The notes under the pieces: model-generated
Told to the model about the DNA's origin: nothing
The model's database searches: none
Seen by the model: only the letters and a program-made list of their open reading frames with translations
Source of the DNA: Symbiodinium natans
Lineage: Eukaryota > Sar > Dinophyceae > Suessiales > Symbiodiniaceae
Reading direction: 5' to 3'
NCBI GenBank assembly: GCA_905221605.1
Contig: CAJNDS010000247.1
Span: forward strand, 186,638-250,637
DNA length: 64,000 nt
Shown: one piece after another, positions 32,801 through 43,699 of the stretch
Layout: each line of letters opens with the position of its first letter
Position numbering within the stretch: position 1 is the stretch's first letter
Made by a program: the position numbers and the translations under genes

Positions 32801-33261
32801 GCTGGCAGCAAGTTTTCCGAGCGAGATGTTGCTGTTACATGCTGTAGCTTGTACTGGGCAACGTGAATGAAGCCACTGGGTCCAGCACTTGCCACTTTGA
32901 GCCACCTTTCTCATGAGCTGTAAAGATGAGGAGCGGCGGTAGGAGAAGATTTGGCAGATTTGGACTGTGCATGCTGTGTCGGCATGTGGAGAGAAATTCC
33001 CGTAGTCGTTGAGGTTTGCTGGAGAGGTCGACAGGAAAGTGGTGGCTTTGCTTACCGAGTACTGCGGCTTCGAGGCAAGAATGCACGGGTTGTTCGATGA
33101 ACTGAATGACAACGTTCTTGAAATTGGCCGTGCCCCACTGTGCGGCTGCATTCATCTGCAGTGCCCTGTCTCAGTCAGAGTTTCGACTTGCCTGCATCCG
33201 GAGCTGGCAGCGGCTTGTGGACGAGCGCTTGCCTGAGCACGATCTCTTTGAAGCGTACTAG
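27079..33261 (+). CDS. Dynamin-superfamily-like large GTPase candidate
   Basis: A run of about 18 coding stretches on one strand. Early ones: EGIEAYLSDPC, WDGVKVNLDPEQLSKLQEAQ, NKLLDILENQGQQIVPR. A P-loop at 27477-27503 reads GDTSSGKST, close to the dynamin GDxxSGKSS form. Then follow VLFRTKFQKNDFTKEEDFTS (27922-28015), AKEIAGHVEACAEEQFRG, VQLFHKDIDC with RLVDVPG (28739-28795, a DxPG switch II) and DNAVILVVGKESLP (about 29047-29096), matching the dynamin order. Later stretches (SRTIVVQNFANTKI, ENFNVIYDKMSGRTALRP, DLVLYCIDYGLPYEPGLPLW, SFAATVRKYLDATHNTVAAL, DRKVVALLTEYCGFEARM, RSWQRLVDERLPEHDLFEAY then TAG) fit a helical stalk but are unassigned. Dynamins remodel membranes using GTP. The N-terminal assignment is moderate. 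Whether all exons belong to one gene is inference. Confidence 0.5.
27579..27695. mobile_element. Inverted-repeat element, family C
   Basis: The left end is CCAAAGAGCCCCATACCCCC and the right end GGGGTATTGGGCTCTCTGGG, with inner inverted TTAATTAAGGAA copies. It begins where the P-loop exon ends; a GC donor at its edge matches the family C intron at 5667. Confidence 0.85.
29844..29921. repeat. Poly-G tract
   Basis: A nearly pure G run of about 80 bp with a few interruptions sits between coding stretches of the GTPase candidate. It is likely to form G-quadruplex on the plus strand. Confidence 0.95.
30250..30285. repeat. Interstitial telomere-like repeat
   Basis: About five TTTAGGG-type copies, followed at 30463-30505 by degenerate CCCTAAA-type copies, both between candidate exons. 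Confidence 0.75.
30615..30700. mobile_element. Inverted-repeat element, family E
   Basis: The ends AGTTCTTAGTAGGG and CTACTAAGAACT are inverted, with inner inverted motifs GGAATTAGGTACC and GGTACCTGACTCC. The second family E copy is at 46364. Confidence 0.8.
31056..31142. repeat. Interstitial CCCTAAA array
   Basis: About 12 copies, including CCCCTAA variants, between two candidate exons of the GTPase candidate. Confidence 0.9.
32341..32379. repeat. Interstitial TTTAGGG array
   Basis: Five to six perfect copies, opposite in orientation to the array at 31056. Confidence 0.9.
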
Positions 33262-33306
33262 ACGGTTAGTGACAGAAATGGTCTGGAAAGCAACCCTCCT
33301 GCGATC

Positions 33307-33909
33307 ATGCAGACTTGTCTGCGGATAAGCGTAAACGCATACCATTCAGTCAAGAAAATGTTCTTATCCGTCGCTACATCTGACAATTCGAGCGCCCGTG
33401 CTTTCATACTTGCTAAGCAGGTGTTTTTCCCACCACGCCACGCCAGAGAGAGACCACATCCGAGGTTCACTGGCATGCTGGCATTTGCACCGATGCCATG
33501 CGTTCCAGCAAGCTTACACGACATGGCCAAAATGCGCGTCGGCACTGGTCAGCCAGAGCCCTAGTTGTTCACCCATAACGCCTGCGACATTGGGTTCTAC
33601 CGCAGTTCATCTAGCTACCTTGCACTCAAGCCTGGACGACTTTTGCGCGACTTCCTCGGAAGGGTTTCGGACAGTGCTCCACCAGGCGCAGGTCCCCTAC
33701 CACCCAACCCCACCCATCACCCACTCACCCCTGCCCCCCCCCCGCCACACGATACAGTAGATGGAGAACTCTCGGGTTTCGGCCACAACACTTCAGGGAA
33801 GAAGAGTAAGAAGAGACCGAGAGCGCGAGATACCGTCTCACAAACGACTCCGGGTGCGCCTCTCGGGCCTTCCCAGGGGGTCACTGGTGTTGCTGGATGT
33901 TTCTTGTAG
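33307..33909 (+). CDS. Two adjacent open frames, basic C-terminus, unknown
   Basis: The first frame, 33307-33564, reads NAYHSVKKMFLSVATSDNSS and FTGMLAFAPMPCVPASLHDM, then TAG. The second, 33565-33909, reads ACDIGFYRSSSSYLALKPGR and LLRDFLGRVSD, a proline-rich linker, then the basic cluster GKKSKKRPRARD before a TAG. The basic cluster could be a nuclear localisation signal. The proline-rich stretch may be an intron read-through. No family was recognised, and linkage to the GTPase candidate is unknown. Confidence 0.45.
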
Positions 33910-34289
33910 TTATTTTCACGGCACCCTGCTTTAGACGAGACTGTACGTAAACTGCCCAATATGGGTGTGCCTGAGGGCGCCCTGGCTCATCCTCAAATCG
34001 GAAGAATTCGGGGGAAGGAGCAAAAGAGAGCGTTCGGCTCGCGCGGGTACTTAAGAAGTCGGCGGTCGCAACACACCCGGTCCCGTGAAACGTTGATGGC
34101 GCAAACGTACGTCCGCACTGCTGGGCTGTGCGGAGGGAGGGTTATAAGCCCTCTCCTCCATAGCCGCTAGAGCCACTAAACAGCACGGAGAGCGACGAGT
34201 CAGACAATATGTATAATATTAAGTATATACATACGTAAATACAGAGTATCCTATAGAGAAAGTATTAACTGTAAATGTAAATGAGAATG

Positions 34290-34335
34290 TGTACATATAT
34301 ATATATATATACAAAGAGAGAGAGAGAGAGAGCAC
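34290..34335. repeat. TA then GA microsatellite
   Basis: A (TA)n run at about 34297-34311 passes directly into (GA)n at about 34315-34333, upstream of the next coding exon. Confidence 0.9.
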
Positions 34336-34460
34336 CGTCGCGCTCCAAAAGGCTGGCAAGTTGCGCAAGTTGTGCTGCTTGGAACTTTCCGACATGTTAA
34401 CAGAGTTCGAGTCGCGGGGCTTCAGAGCCAAGCGTTCGAAACTCCTATCTTTTCACAGAG

Positions 34461-35075
34461 GATGACTCGGTGTGTCTTATAAGGTCCGGCCAACTGAACT
34501 TCACAGAGGAGACGGTCAAGGTCGTGGTCAGCCTGGGTGAGGATTCCAAGCATCGAGGTCTTGTCCGGCCTCTCCTGGAGCAGTTGGAGCGGAGAATGAG
34601 ACTTCTGGTCGAGCGCGATTTCCGAAATTCCGTCGCCTGCCTGGAGGTGCGATGTGTCGAGGAGTTGGAGAGGTTCTTCGAACTGGTACAGGAGGACTTC
34701 GACGATGCCGCATCAGACGGAGAGCCGGAGCCGCCAGCCCCAAGGACCCCCGTGCTGCCGACCATGACTCCCCGTGAAGTGAGGAGCGACAGCAAATCAA
34801 GCAAGCGGGCAGCTCGCAAGTCAGAGATGACTAAACTGATTCTGTCAGGCGTTCTCAAGGCTTTGCTCAGCCATGCAGATGAAGTCATCTCGGGAGTCTT
34901 GCAGGGGTCAATTGAGTGCGACGACCACAATGAGCCAGTCATCGATCCCGTGACGCAGCGCCCGCGGCTACGTGAGAGGTCTGGCATCATGGTCCGCGTG
35001 GATGAGACTCTAGCCGGCAAGCCATCAAGGGGAATGTCGTACAGTCTTATAAGATGTCTTACAGCTAGCAAATGA
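34461..35075 (+). CDS. Long single exon, unknown acidic/helical protein
   Basis: After a TTTTCACAG acceptor the frame runs about 204 codons to TGA with strong coding character. It reads GQLNFTEETVKVVVSLGED, LEQLERRMRLLVERDF, CVEELERFFELVQEDFDD, a Pro/Glu-rich linker, then SEMTKLILSGVLKALLSHAD and DEPVIDPV-like segments. Helix-forming heptad-like stretches suggest a coiled or bundle fold. It is the longest intron-free frame in the 27-48 kb interval apart from repeat artefacts. A longer frame on the minus strand is a shadow with poorer composition. An upstream stretch (KLRKLCCLELSDMLTEFESR) may be the preceding exon. No known domain was recognised. Confidence 0.55.
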   Translation, partial: DDSVCLIRSGQLNFTEETVKVVVSLGEDSKHRGLVRPLLEQLERRMRLLVERDFRNSVACLEVRCVEELERFFELVQEDFDDAASDGEPEPPAPRTPVLPTMTPREVRSDSKSSKRAARKSEMTKLILSGVLKALLSHADEVISGVLQGSIECDDHNEPVIDPVTQRPRLRERSGIMVRVDETLAGKPSRGMSYSLIRCLTASK

Positions 35076-35336
35076 CATGGTCCTCCGCGTCCACGTTGAT
35101 GCATGTCGATGTCAGGCATGCATATCAACAGCATACAGCATGCATACTTCTAATGAAGCCTTCACCGAAGTCTGATCATGACCCGGGGTAGTCTCCGACT
35201 GAGACATGCAACTAAGACACGCAAGCATGAAAGGAACACGACATCTCCTGGGCCTTTGCATTGGATGCTCCCGTTCAAGTTCAACAACAGCGGGAATCTG
35301 CCTCAGACCTTTGTTGCTACACGACGCAAGGTCTGC

Positions 35337-35455
35337 CCATGCTTGCTCTATTTGCCCTATCAGAATGTGGTTTGAGGCAGGTGAGCCTGCGCAAGCTGCT
35401 CTTCAACGAGCGGAGGCTGCTCAAGGGCAGCAACCAAGGCAGGGCCTCCGCTTGA
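35337..35455 (+). CDS. Candidate terminal exon
   Basis: After a GGCAG acceptor the frame reads VSLRKLLFNERRLLKG and then SNQGRASA before TGA. It could end the gene whose main exon is at 34461-35075, but that exon has its own stop. The join is unresolved. Confidence 0.4.
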
Positions 35456-36094
35456 GGGGTCACAGCAATGCCTTGCGATGGTGTAAGTGAGGCCTGGGCT
35501 GGCATGCCAAAATCAAGAGGAAGCAGAAAGGCCTGCCTTCAGTACTTGCAAGCCTGCCTTTGAGAGGAGTCCCCACTGGGCTTGGCCTACCGTGTGTTGT
35601 ATTGGTACAGAATTAACGATGATCCTATTATTACTATCTTGTTATGCTGTTATATTCGTAAATTCCTGTATACGTATATTCCTATCTTCTTGTATTTTCG
35701 TGCGACGCAGGCTTTCTGAAGTCTATCGGCTCTGGCCTGTCCACGTGCTGCGAGAAGCAAGACGACGATGATGCTGGTCGTACGACCCCCATTTACAGCC
35801 CAAGCTCTGGCAGCCATCGTTCGTATGCACTCATACTTGTAAGTTTAGTTGCAGATGTACCTGGGAGTTGTTCTAAGACCTCTACGCAAATTAAATAGGG
35901 GCGGGCCTGCATGATGGAACCGTGCTTTTCAGGGTTTGTTGTCCGGAAGGTGAGGGCAGCTTTAGTGGCCCCTGACCCGTCATGGACGTGGTGTTAACCT
36001 GAACCAGCACCCCCAGTGCACGGTAGCCACAAAGAAGTGTGCCCAGCTCATAGTCATTGAGTTTCGCACAGTCCCACCTGACTTCGGAAGCCTT

Positions 36095-36178
36095 ACTACC
36101 CTCAACCCCCAACCCTCAACTCTCAACCCTCAGCCCTCAACCCTCAACCCTCAGCCCTCAGCCCTCAACCCTCAACGC
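36095..36178. repeat. Telomere-variant array (CCCTCAA)
   Basis: About 11 copies of CCCTCAA/CCCTCAG, a variant in which the second A of the CCCTAAA unit is replaced. The variant is consistent across the array. Confidence 0.85.
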
Positions 36179-36774
36179 TGCTTGCTTAGGCCCGGAGATC
36201 GGCTGGAGCCGACGGTTGATCGAAGAGATCGGCCTGCACTTCGAGGCAGCTCGAAGATTTCGGGCAGCTGCCCAGTGGGCAATTTTTAAAGATGAGCATA
36301 TAAAAACAAACTATGACATGAATATAAGAATATACAATCTACGAATACGAAAATCTAGTGCTAGGAGCAGGATCATTGTAGGAGCAGGATCACTGGCTAT
36401 GTGCAGCTCCTGTTAAGTGCATTGCAGGATGGCACCCCCACGATCAACTGCAGCAACGCAGTGAACTTGCGAATATACCGCTTGTGCACAGAGGACCTCG
36501 CGGACTGAAGACGTTGGGCATGCTGATCCGTTGGCGTTTCGTTGCATAGTTTTGACACCGCGAGGACTACGAAGTTCCGATGAGCAGCTGACCCATCCTT
36601 CACTCCAAAAAGGACTTCCGGACCTTGAGCCAAACAGAATGCTGCTGAAGCCCAGGCCCCAATGCCCCTCCTCACCTTTACGATGTTGAGGTGCGATTCT
36701 CAGATATCTCAGATCCGCGCAGCTTTGCATAGCCTGCAGATTCACATCTGCAGCATATTCTGATCTGGTCTTAG

Positions 36775-36870
36775 TAGAGTAGGTAACCTTAGCCTTTTTG
36801 GATCTTTTGGTGCAATATCACCCCTGATAATCCTAAAGGTTAACCTTTAGTTCCCCCAGTTTACTGGACA
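36775..36870. mobile_element. Inverted-repeat element, family G
   Basis: The left part is GTAGAGTAGGTAACCTTAGC and the right part AAAGGTTAACCTTTAGTTCC, with a CCTTTTTGG motif. The copy at 56675 shows the same order. Confidence 0.7.
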
Positions 36871-36933
36871 ACTAAGTGGTTTCACCCGCTTTCCGGGTCC
36901 CATGATTGAGAAGCGGCTGGTGGGTGCCTGAGG

Positions 36934-37403
36934 TTCTGAAGCTTCTCAAGGCCCTGCAGTTTGAAATGGCTGCTGCCTGGGCATCGATGTGGAAAGGCAT
37001 GCTCCAGGAGACTTCTGGTTTAGGGTTTAGGGTTTAGGGTTTAGGGGAGTTTGGATGAGTTTAGACGATTTGAATGCCAGACTCGGTGCAGGAGCTCACG
37101 GACAAAGACAAAGTTCGGGAGTTTGTTGCCGACAGGATGCAGCATGCGACCCAGACGTGAAGACATGACAGGGCAAAGTCGGATGCGGCCGTTTCTTGTT
37201 CGCAACGCGCTACACGCATCTTTCTTACGTTGCTCTGAGTCCCAAGGGGCAGAGCACCGACATGAGGGTCAGGGTTTGGGGATGTTTGGGCTTCTTGGCT
37301 TCGGGAAAGAGGAGAAATACGGGTCTTTGGGGTGTCTTCCTGCCTCAGGAACGAGCCAGTTGCAGACTACGCTCTCAAGCTGCTTGGCAAAACTCTTGAG
37401 TTG
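36934..37403 (+). CDS. Unknown gene with a small helical domain (PWI/Nab2-like?)
   Basis: Exons at about 36934-37015 (VLKLLKALQFEMAAAW then ASMWKGMLQE), about 37074-37156 (VQELTDKDKVREFVADRMQ) and 37349-37403 (NEPVADYALKLLGKTLEL). The last two join in phase 2 across a GT-AG intron, 37157-37348. The joined stretch resembles small all-helical RNA-processing domains such as PWI or the Nab2 N-terminus, by pattern only. An ATG at 37074 could be the start if the upstream stretch is unrelated. Possible later exons lie near 37490-37560 and 37705-37790. A TTTAGGG array at about 37018-37046 separates the first two. Confidence 0.5.
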
Positions 37404-37629
37404 GTGTGTGCAGGTCTTTGTGTTTGGAAAGTTCCGAACAGACTCCTCCCCCTAAACCCAAAACCCTAACCCTAAACCCTAAACCCACCAAGACGTCTTT
37501 GCGCGAGCGAGGCTTGATTGGACCGCAGAACGGCAGCAATCCGGAAGGCTACCGACGTGCTTGGTTGAGGTTTGTTCGCTCTTGCGTCGGCGCGGAAAGA
37601 GGTTTCGCTGTGAATTCATGCTCTGCTCT

Positions 37630-37920
37630 TCTGTTTGGATTTAGGGGGTTTTGGGGTTTAGGGGGTTTTGGGGCTTAGGGGGTAGGGTTACGGGTAGAAG
37701 CTTCTCGGCTCCAACTTTGGATGGGCCAGCCGCAGGATCGAGCGCGACGCAACTTTGGAAGCCGTGGACGCAGCACTCCGGCGGAGTTGTGTTTCTTTTG
37801 CAGGGATTCCGATAGGGTTTAATGGGGCTTATGGGCTTGTAGGGTTTACAGGGCTTATTGGGCTTATTGAGCTTATATAGCTTATAGGGCTTATGGTAAG
37901 GGCTTAGGGTTTAGGTTGGT
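37630..37920. repeat. Degenerate telomere-like and GGGCTTAT repeats
   Basis: TTTAGGG/TTTGGGG copies lie at about 37640-37690. From 37805 to 37905 a different unit appears (GGGCTTAT/GGGTTTA), with about ten copies of GGGCTTATNG. A candidate exon lies between the two blocks. Confidence 0.7.
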
Positions 37921-38499
37921 TGATAAGGGACAAAGCCATCACGCTCGAGGCAGTTCTTATCTATGGAGCCTCGGGATCCTGGGATCACTCGTTGGATGTC
38001 AGAATCTTGTCCCTGTAGGTTGCATGATCCTAACCGAATCTATGGTCTTCTCCCCTGTTGGGCTTTATGAGTAAGTTCAACTACTACTCGACTGCACATC
38101 CGCCATTACCTTCTGCCACGTTTGCACCGCTTGCTCACCAGCCAAATCGGATACTCATCCCCTTCCTTGAGATGTGTTAAAGCACATAGCGTCGGGACTC
38201 GTTTTTTGCAGAAAGTGAGTCAGCTAGTTTACGTCTGTAGACTTTTGCTCGCATTTGCTTCGCCCTTTCTTAGGCTGTTGCAACTGGTAGTTGGACAGTT
38301 TGCCGTCGCATTCCCTCCTGTGCCTCCATTACCCCGGCAGGTGTGTGGATGGCTTAGCGGATCCCGCGCTTTGCCAAACGACATGCTGACCACTGAGGTT
38401 CTCATGCACTTGCACTCTTGAGAGTAGCCAGTTTTGATTTATCTTCTAGCCCTCGAAAGCGTCAAGGGCAAGGGAATGGCGCTGAAAACGAGGCGTCGC

Positions 38500-38760
38500 A
38501 TGAGTGTTGGCATGGCAGGAAGAGATCAAGAAAGCTGGCGAGGAGGCCAGATGGTGCAGCCCCCAAGCTGCGTGCGAGTTTGCGGCAGGCTTGCCAGCCT
38601 TAGGCTGTTCATGGAGGTTTTCCGTAACCCTCAACCCTAAACCCTTAATATTTTTGACCAAGGCCGGATCATCAAGGCTACGTTGAAGTTCTGAACCAAG
38701 TCGATATCAAGCAGGCCAGCGCGCAGGGTCGGCCGAAAGGGCTATATCCCTGTTCTACTG
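38500..38760 (+). CDS. Candidate exons, unknown protein
   Basis: One exon after a GGCAG acceptor near 38518 reads EEIKKAGEEARWCSPQAACE. A second near 38665-38740 reads GYVEVLNQVDIKQASAQG. A short telomere-like run lies between them. No family was recognised. Confidence 0.4.
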
Positions 38761-39176
38761 GGGCCCCTTTATTGAGCGCTTTCATTGCAAGAGCCGCCTG
38801 GGCTCGGGTGGTGGGAGCCACTCCAACAGGACCTCCCACCAGAGTGCCAAATGCCTGATGAAAGTTCTGCGCAAATGGCCTCCTAGGCGATTTTGGGGTT
38901 CCCAAGAGACTCGGCTTGGGGGTCTCCCAGAAGGTCCGAATAAATGTCCCGGGTTCAGGGTTTAGGGTTTAGGAGCGCCAGGGTTGATTTTTCTTGGTGG
39001 GTTGTGGGAGGTGAAGGGAAACCACCTGTGCATGTCTTGTTGGCCCCAACCCTCGTGGGAGGCTGGCCCCCCAACGGCATCGGATTGCAGCCCCCAAAGC
39101 GAAACTGGCAGCTCTGGCATTGTGCAGACACTTGTCACCAAAAGCCTGAGGCGAAACACTGCAGAGAATTGCTCAA

Positions 39177-39294
39177 TGTGGGGGTCTACAATCTACAAGG
39201 GACCCCGAATATAGATCCCCAAATAGTAGGATACCTTTTTCAGAAGGAGCCCAATAAGGTACCCCTAGAATCGTAAACCCCCATATGTGCGGAA
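39177..39294. mobile_element. Inverted-repeat element, family B
   Basis: It begins GGGGGTCTACAATCTACAAG and ends CTAGAATCGTAAACCCCC. The hallmark ATAGATCCCCAAATAGTAGG is present in the reverse orientation to the copy at 19300. Confidence 0.85.
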
Positions 39295-39428
39295 GGTGAA
39301 GACGGCTTTCATGGCAAACAAAAACACGAAGCTGGCCGGACAGCCGTTTTTGCCCCAGTTGCCGAGAGCCATACCGCCATTCCAATCGAAATTTTGCTCG
39401 TTGGCCGGTTTGAAGGTCTTGGCTGCGG

Positions 39429-40525
39429 TTGTGCGACGAGTTTGTGTTTGTGATTCTCCAGCTGAACATGAAAAGAGCAGCAGCCCAAGCCCGCGCTGCT
39501 GATGTGGGCACGGGTGGCTCCGCGGTCTGTTCTTTTATTGCTCCGTTATTTTCCTTCGATTTCTCTTCCGAGTGCTCGCGTGAGGTTTCTAACGAGGAGC
39601 TGAGCATGGCAAAAGCATCAGCAGGCATGATGTCGGCAGCCTGGGCCACAGCCACCTTTGCACCTGAGCATTCTCGTGATGGATACTCGGTGCCTGTGGC
39701 TGCCTTTCCGTTACCTCATCCCCTCAAGGCTGGCCAGCAAGAGATGATTGCCAAGCTTGCGCTGCATCGCATCTGGCTCATCGGTGACGACTTTGCGTCA
39801 TGCTGACACGGCTGCCAGTTCTCGGCTTAAGGTATGTCTCAGCTGAATATGCACAGCCAGAAGGCTGGTCTGCAATCTGCAGCCTGCTGAGACTCCGCAG
39901 CTCGAATCCAAACGAGAGGTCTTCATGAAGCGCTTCAACTTCCTCTGGACCCGAGACACCTCCACCGCGCTGACAGCCATGGAAGGCCAAGACGCTTGAT
40001 GGGCTGAGGGGCGCCATACCACTCGTCATAAGCAAATTCCTACGGTAGACTCCCGACAGTTGCTCGAGAGGAGTGGCACAAAGCCTTCGAAATGTCACGA
40101 AGAGCGGCATGAACGGAGCAGAGACCTTGCTGCAAGAATCTTCGTTTCGAGGCTGAGTGAGGCATTGCCGCATCAGATCGGTTTCCAAACTACTGTTACT
40201 TCGCAAAGACTCCGAGGACTGGCTGGAGGAGCAGCTCCATTTGTACAAGGCCTCTGGGTGGGAAAGACTCCGTCGAGTGATAGTATGAGCGATAGTTATA
40301 GTAGAACGAGTAGAATTGCGTTACCCAAGCTCCGGCTGGCTGCAGGACAACGTGATCATGGGGACGTTGAAGGCATTGCAGGCCAGAGCTTCGGCATGTT
40401 CAGAATACAACTCTGATACTTGTCGACATTGCGTGTTTGCTGCTTTGGGTAAGCCTGCTGCTGAACAGGACAAGTTTGATGGCTTGTTCCCTGTCGATTT
40501 TGCCATCCTGCCGCGTCCCCGATAA
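39429..40525 (+). CDS. Unknown gene, several candidate exons
   Basis: A 125-codon frame, 39429-39806, reads VSNEELSMAKASAGMMSAAW, VPVAAFPLPHPLKAGQQEM and IAKLALHRIWLIGDDFASC. Later stretches are about 40180-40290 (LLLLRKDSEDWLEEQLHLYK) and 40316-40525 (GWLQDNVIMGTLKALQARAS, AALGKPAAEQDKFDGLFPVD), the latter ending TAA. Overlapping minus-strand frames exist but look less protein-like. Exon joins are not resolved and no family was recognised. Confidence 0.4.
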
Positions 40526-40888
40526 AAACACACGTGATAGTGAAGTCTGGACGAGTCAGAGACCCGAGTCAGACAGGTGTCAGAGGTCCTTGGACAAACC
40601 TGTGATCCACGAGCGGTATACGGCTGATCTGCACCTCACATATCATCAAATCCTCTTTTTTTTTGGAGCCTGCTTCAGTCTCCCTCCTCCATTCACCGGA
40701 AGGTCTGGAGTCAACGAACAACATGAACAAACAGTCACATCCAAACTGAGTCAGAGGTTTAGGTTCACCGCTACGAATTTGTGGGCACCCCCATCTCGGC
40801 TCAGGAACGGGAGATTTCCCCTGAACGCACAGAAGCTGCGGCGGCAGCACTTCGAGTTGGCACCTGAGCGATCACATCTAGAAGCTGT

Positions 40889-41431
<543 letters not shown>

Positions 41432-41881
41432 TGATACTTTTCAAGAACCAATATAAAACGAGTATTTGCATTCAATTTCATATCCATTGCTAACCTAGTA
41501 CAAATGCCAATGCCATCAGTAATGCCGATGCCACTGAAGTACTTATGCCGATGCTAGCTAGTATCCTGCCACTGCTATTGCTATTCTTATTGTGCATATT
41601 ATACAATTCGTATTTGCATTAGCACTGGCACGAGTACTCGTATTATTACATATTACTTATACCTAGTTGTACTGCGACTACTACTGGTGACTACGACTAC
41701 TACGACTGCTACTGCTGCTACTGCTGCTGCTACTGCTGCTACTGCTGCTGCTACTGAAGCTGAACATAGAGTAATGATGAGAATGATGACGACCGGTGCT
41801 TAGTACTCACTAGGGGCAGGTTTCTATCGCTCCTGCGACACATAGAACGATGGAGCTTGTTGGGAGCTGGCACCTAAGTAG

Positions 41882-42802
41882 GAGCAGTCTCTGCGGAAGC
41901 AAGTGCACAGGCTTCAAGACGATGGACGAACTGTTCGACAGCGCGATGCTTACCAGGACGTAGATTTCTGGGGCACGGGCTCCGAAACTATGGTGACGGG
42001 CGGAAAGTGATGAAAGGTGGTATGACACGGTTTCCTCAAGTCTCGGCCAGGAGATCAAGGACATGTGGCAGACGAACCGGTATTCACAAATGCAGAATGT
42101 TGTTGACCCCTTGCCTTGTTTAACACGTCCCATGTGACCTTGGTACCTTCGATGCGTCTCCATGTTTGAGGCGAGTGGTGTCTCTGTGTGTGTGTGTGTT
42201 CTGAACCAGCTATTGTTCTTCAACTCTACAGGGTCTTCTTGCATTAAGCGCTGAAGCACGGTCTGAGTGGAGTTGAGTTGGTAAGCCTCTTCCACGAATT
42301 GCCAGGTGTCCCCTTCAGACGGCAAGTCTGCTGGGACCATACAGTCCCAGGCTTAAAAAGGTGTTTACCACGGTTTATGTCCACAGACGGCTCAGCTTCC
42401 GTTGCTTGCTTGCAAGGCTAAGCGTGGACGGGACGATCTCAGCCTATGAGAACCTTCAGGCAAGCCTAAATAGCTAGAGTCTGAGGCTACAAACCTTCGC
42501 CCTAAAAGCAAAAGCCGATTCAGACTCTGGTAGCTTGGCACATCCCTTCGAAGCAGGAGCAGCGCGAGCGGGTTGAGCAGATCTTCAACTTGCCATGTAA
42601 CTTGGCCCCGTACGGCTCTGCACAGTTTCGGTTTAAGGCATTTATGGTCCTTAATTGCAGGGTTGATGGGAGCTTTGCACAAAAGAGGCGGCCGTTGGGA
42701 ATCGAATTGTGCGTCCAAGGCATCTATCCCCCCGCAGAAAACTACGCTGGCGGCGCCTTCCAGGACACCGAAGGGATTCCAAGCATCCGTGATGGGCCAT
42801 GA
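41882..42802 (+). CDS. Unknown gene with a terminal exon
   Basis: The exon from 41882, after an AAGTAG acceptor, reads EQSLRKQVHRLQDDGRTVRQ then DAYQDVDFWGTGSETM. A second stretch near 42005-42100, in another frame, reads RWYDTVSSSLGQEIKDMWQT then NRYSQMQNVVDPLP. The terminal exon 42524-42802 reads TLVAWHIPSKQEQRERVEQI, NLAPYGSAQFRFKAFMVLN, LGIELCVQGIYPPAENYAG and IPSIRDGP, then TGA. The 92-codon last exon is among the most convincing unassigned coding stretches here. No family was recognised. The frame change near 42000 is not explained by a normal-size intron. Confidence 0.5.
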
Positions 42803-43144
42803 TGGGAACTTCAGGGTGCCAAGGGCCACTCCTGAAGCAGGAGCTATGCCTCAAGTTCTTCAAGGGTATCCATGTGGATGCCATCCACCACACCAGACCC
42901 AGACTGAAGGCTGGGAGGGTAGAAGAGTTACACAGTTTAGAGTTTAAGGTCTGGGCCCAGGGTTTTGCTGTGACGCAATTTATTTCTCATGAGCCTTATC
43001 AAGTCCGCTGTTAAAAAAAAAAAGAAAGTTCAGGCGATGATGGCAAGGCTCTACCAGGAGGAGCACCTCAGAAGAGCCCCGGCCCCGAGAAAGCTGCGCC
43101 ACAGCGTGGTCACACACCGCGGAAACGTGGTGGAGCTTTGGTGT

Positions 43145-43215
43145 TGACACCCTAAACCCTAAAGGCCCTAAGCCCTAGACCCTAAACCCTAAACCCCCTA
43201 AACCCTAAACCCATT
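43145..43215. repeat. Interstitial CCCTAAA array
   Basis: About eight CCCTAAA copies with CCCTAAG variants. Candidate exons lie on both sides. Confidence 0.85.
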
Positions 43216-43699
43216 TCCACAACGAAGTGCTGCTTGCTTGCATGTCGCCCTCCAGAGGCTCTGCAAGAGAGCCCTGCCCTGGACTACTTGAAGGACTCGG
43301 CTGTCTCATGCTCCTCAGAGAGACATGCTTTGGCGCGTACATCTCCTTCGCATCTCTCTTCGCTTCTTCAACTCCTGCAAGGACTTCGGGGGCCACATCC
43401 TCGAGAGGCAAAAGCTAAGGCACTGATCACCGGAAGTGAGTTTATCGAGTCTTGTCCTTGCTGGCGAAGATGTGTGCTGACCTTGCCATCTTGCCATCAG
43501 GATGGAAAGCCTCAGGCCAGGTGCGTCATGCTCAGCGGCGGAAGAGCAGAAGAGTACCCGCTCATCAGTGCGAAGCGCGCAGGTGTAAATTATCGGCAAT
43601 GCAGCAGACACTGAGGGAAACGGATCGTTCCCAGCGTAATATGGATCCATACTAAGGGCAAGGCCTCCCTTAGCACGATGTAACTTGAAGTGCGTGTAG

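Noticed and set aside
34445..35134. 229-codon minus-strand frame
   Set aside because: It is a shadow of the plus-strand exon 34461-35075, which has a better composition and a good acceptor, and matches the strand of all neighbours.
39173..39655. 160-codon minus-strand frame
   Set aside because: It runs straight through a family B element, and its overlap with a plus-strand frame of similar quality makes it unlikely.
41810..42340. 176-codon minus-strand frame
   Set aside because: The plus strand holds clearly better coding stretches (EQSLRKQVHRL..., RWYDTVSSSLGQEIKD...), so this is a shadow.
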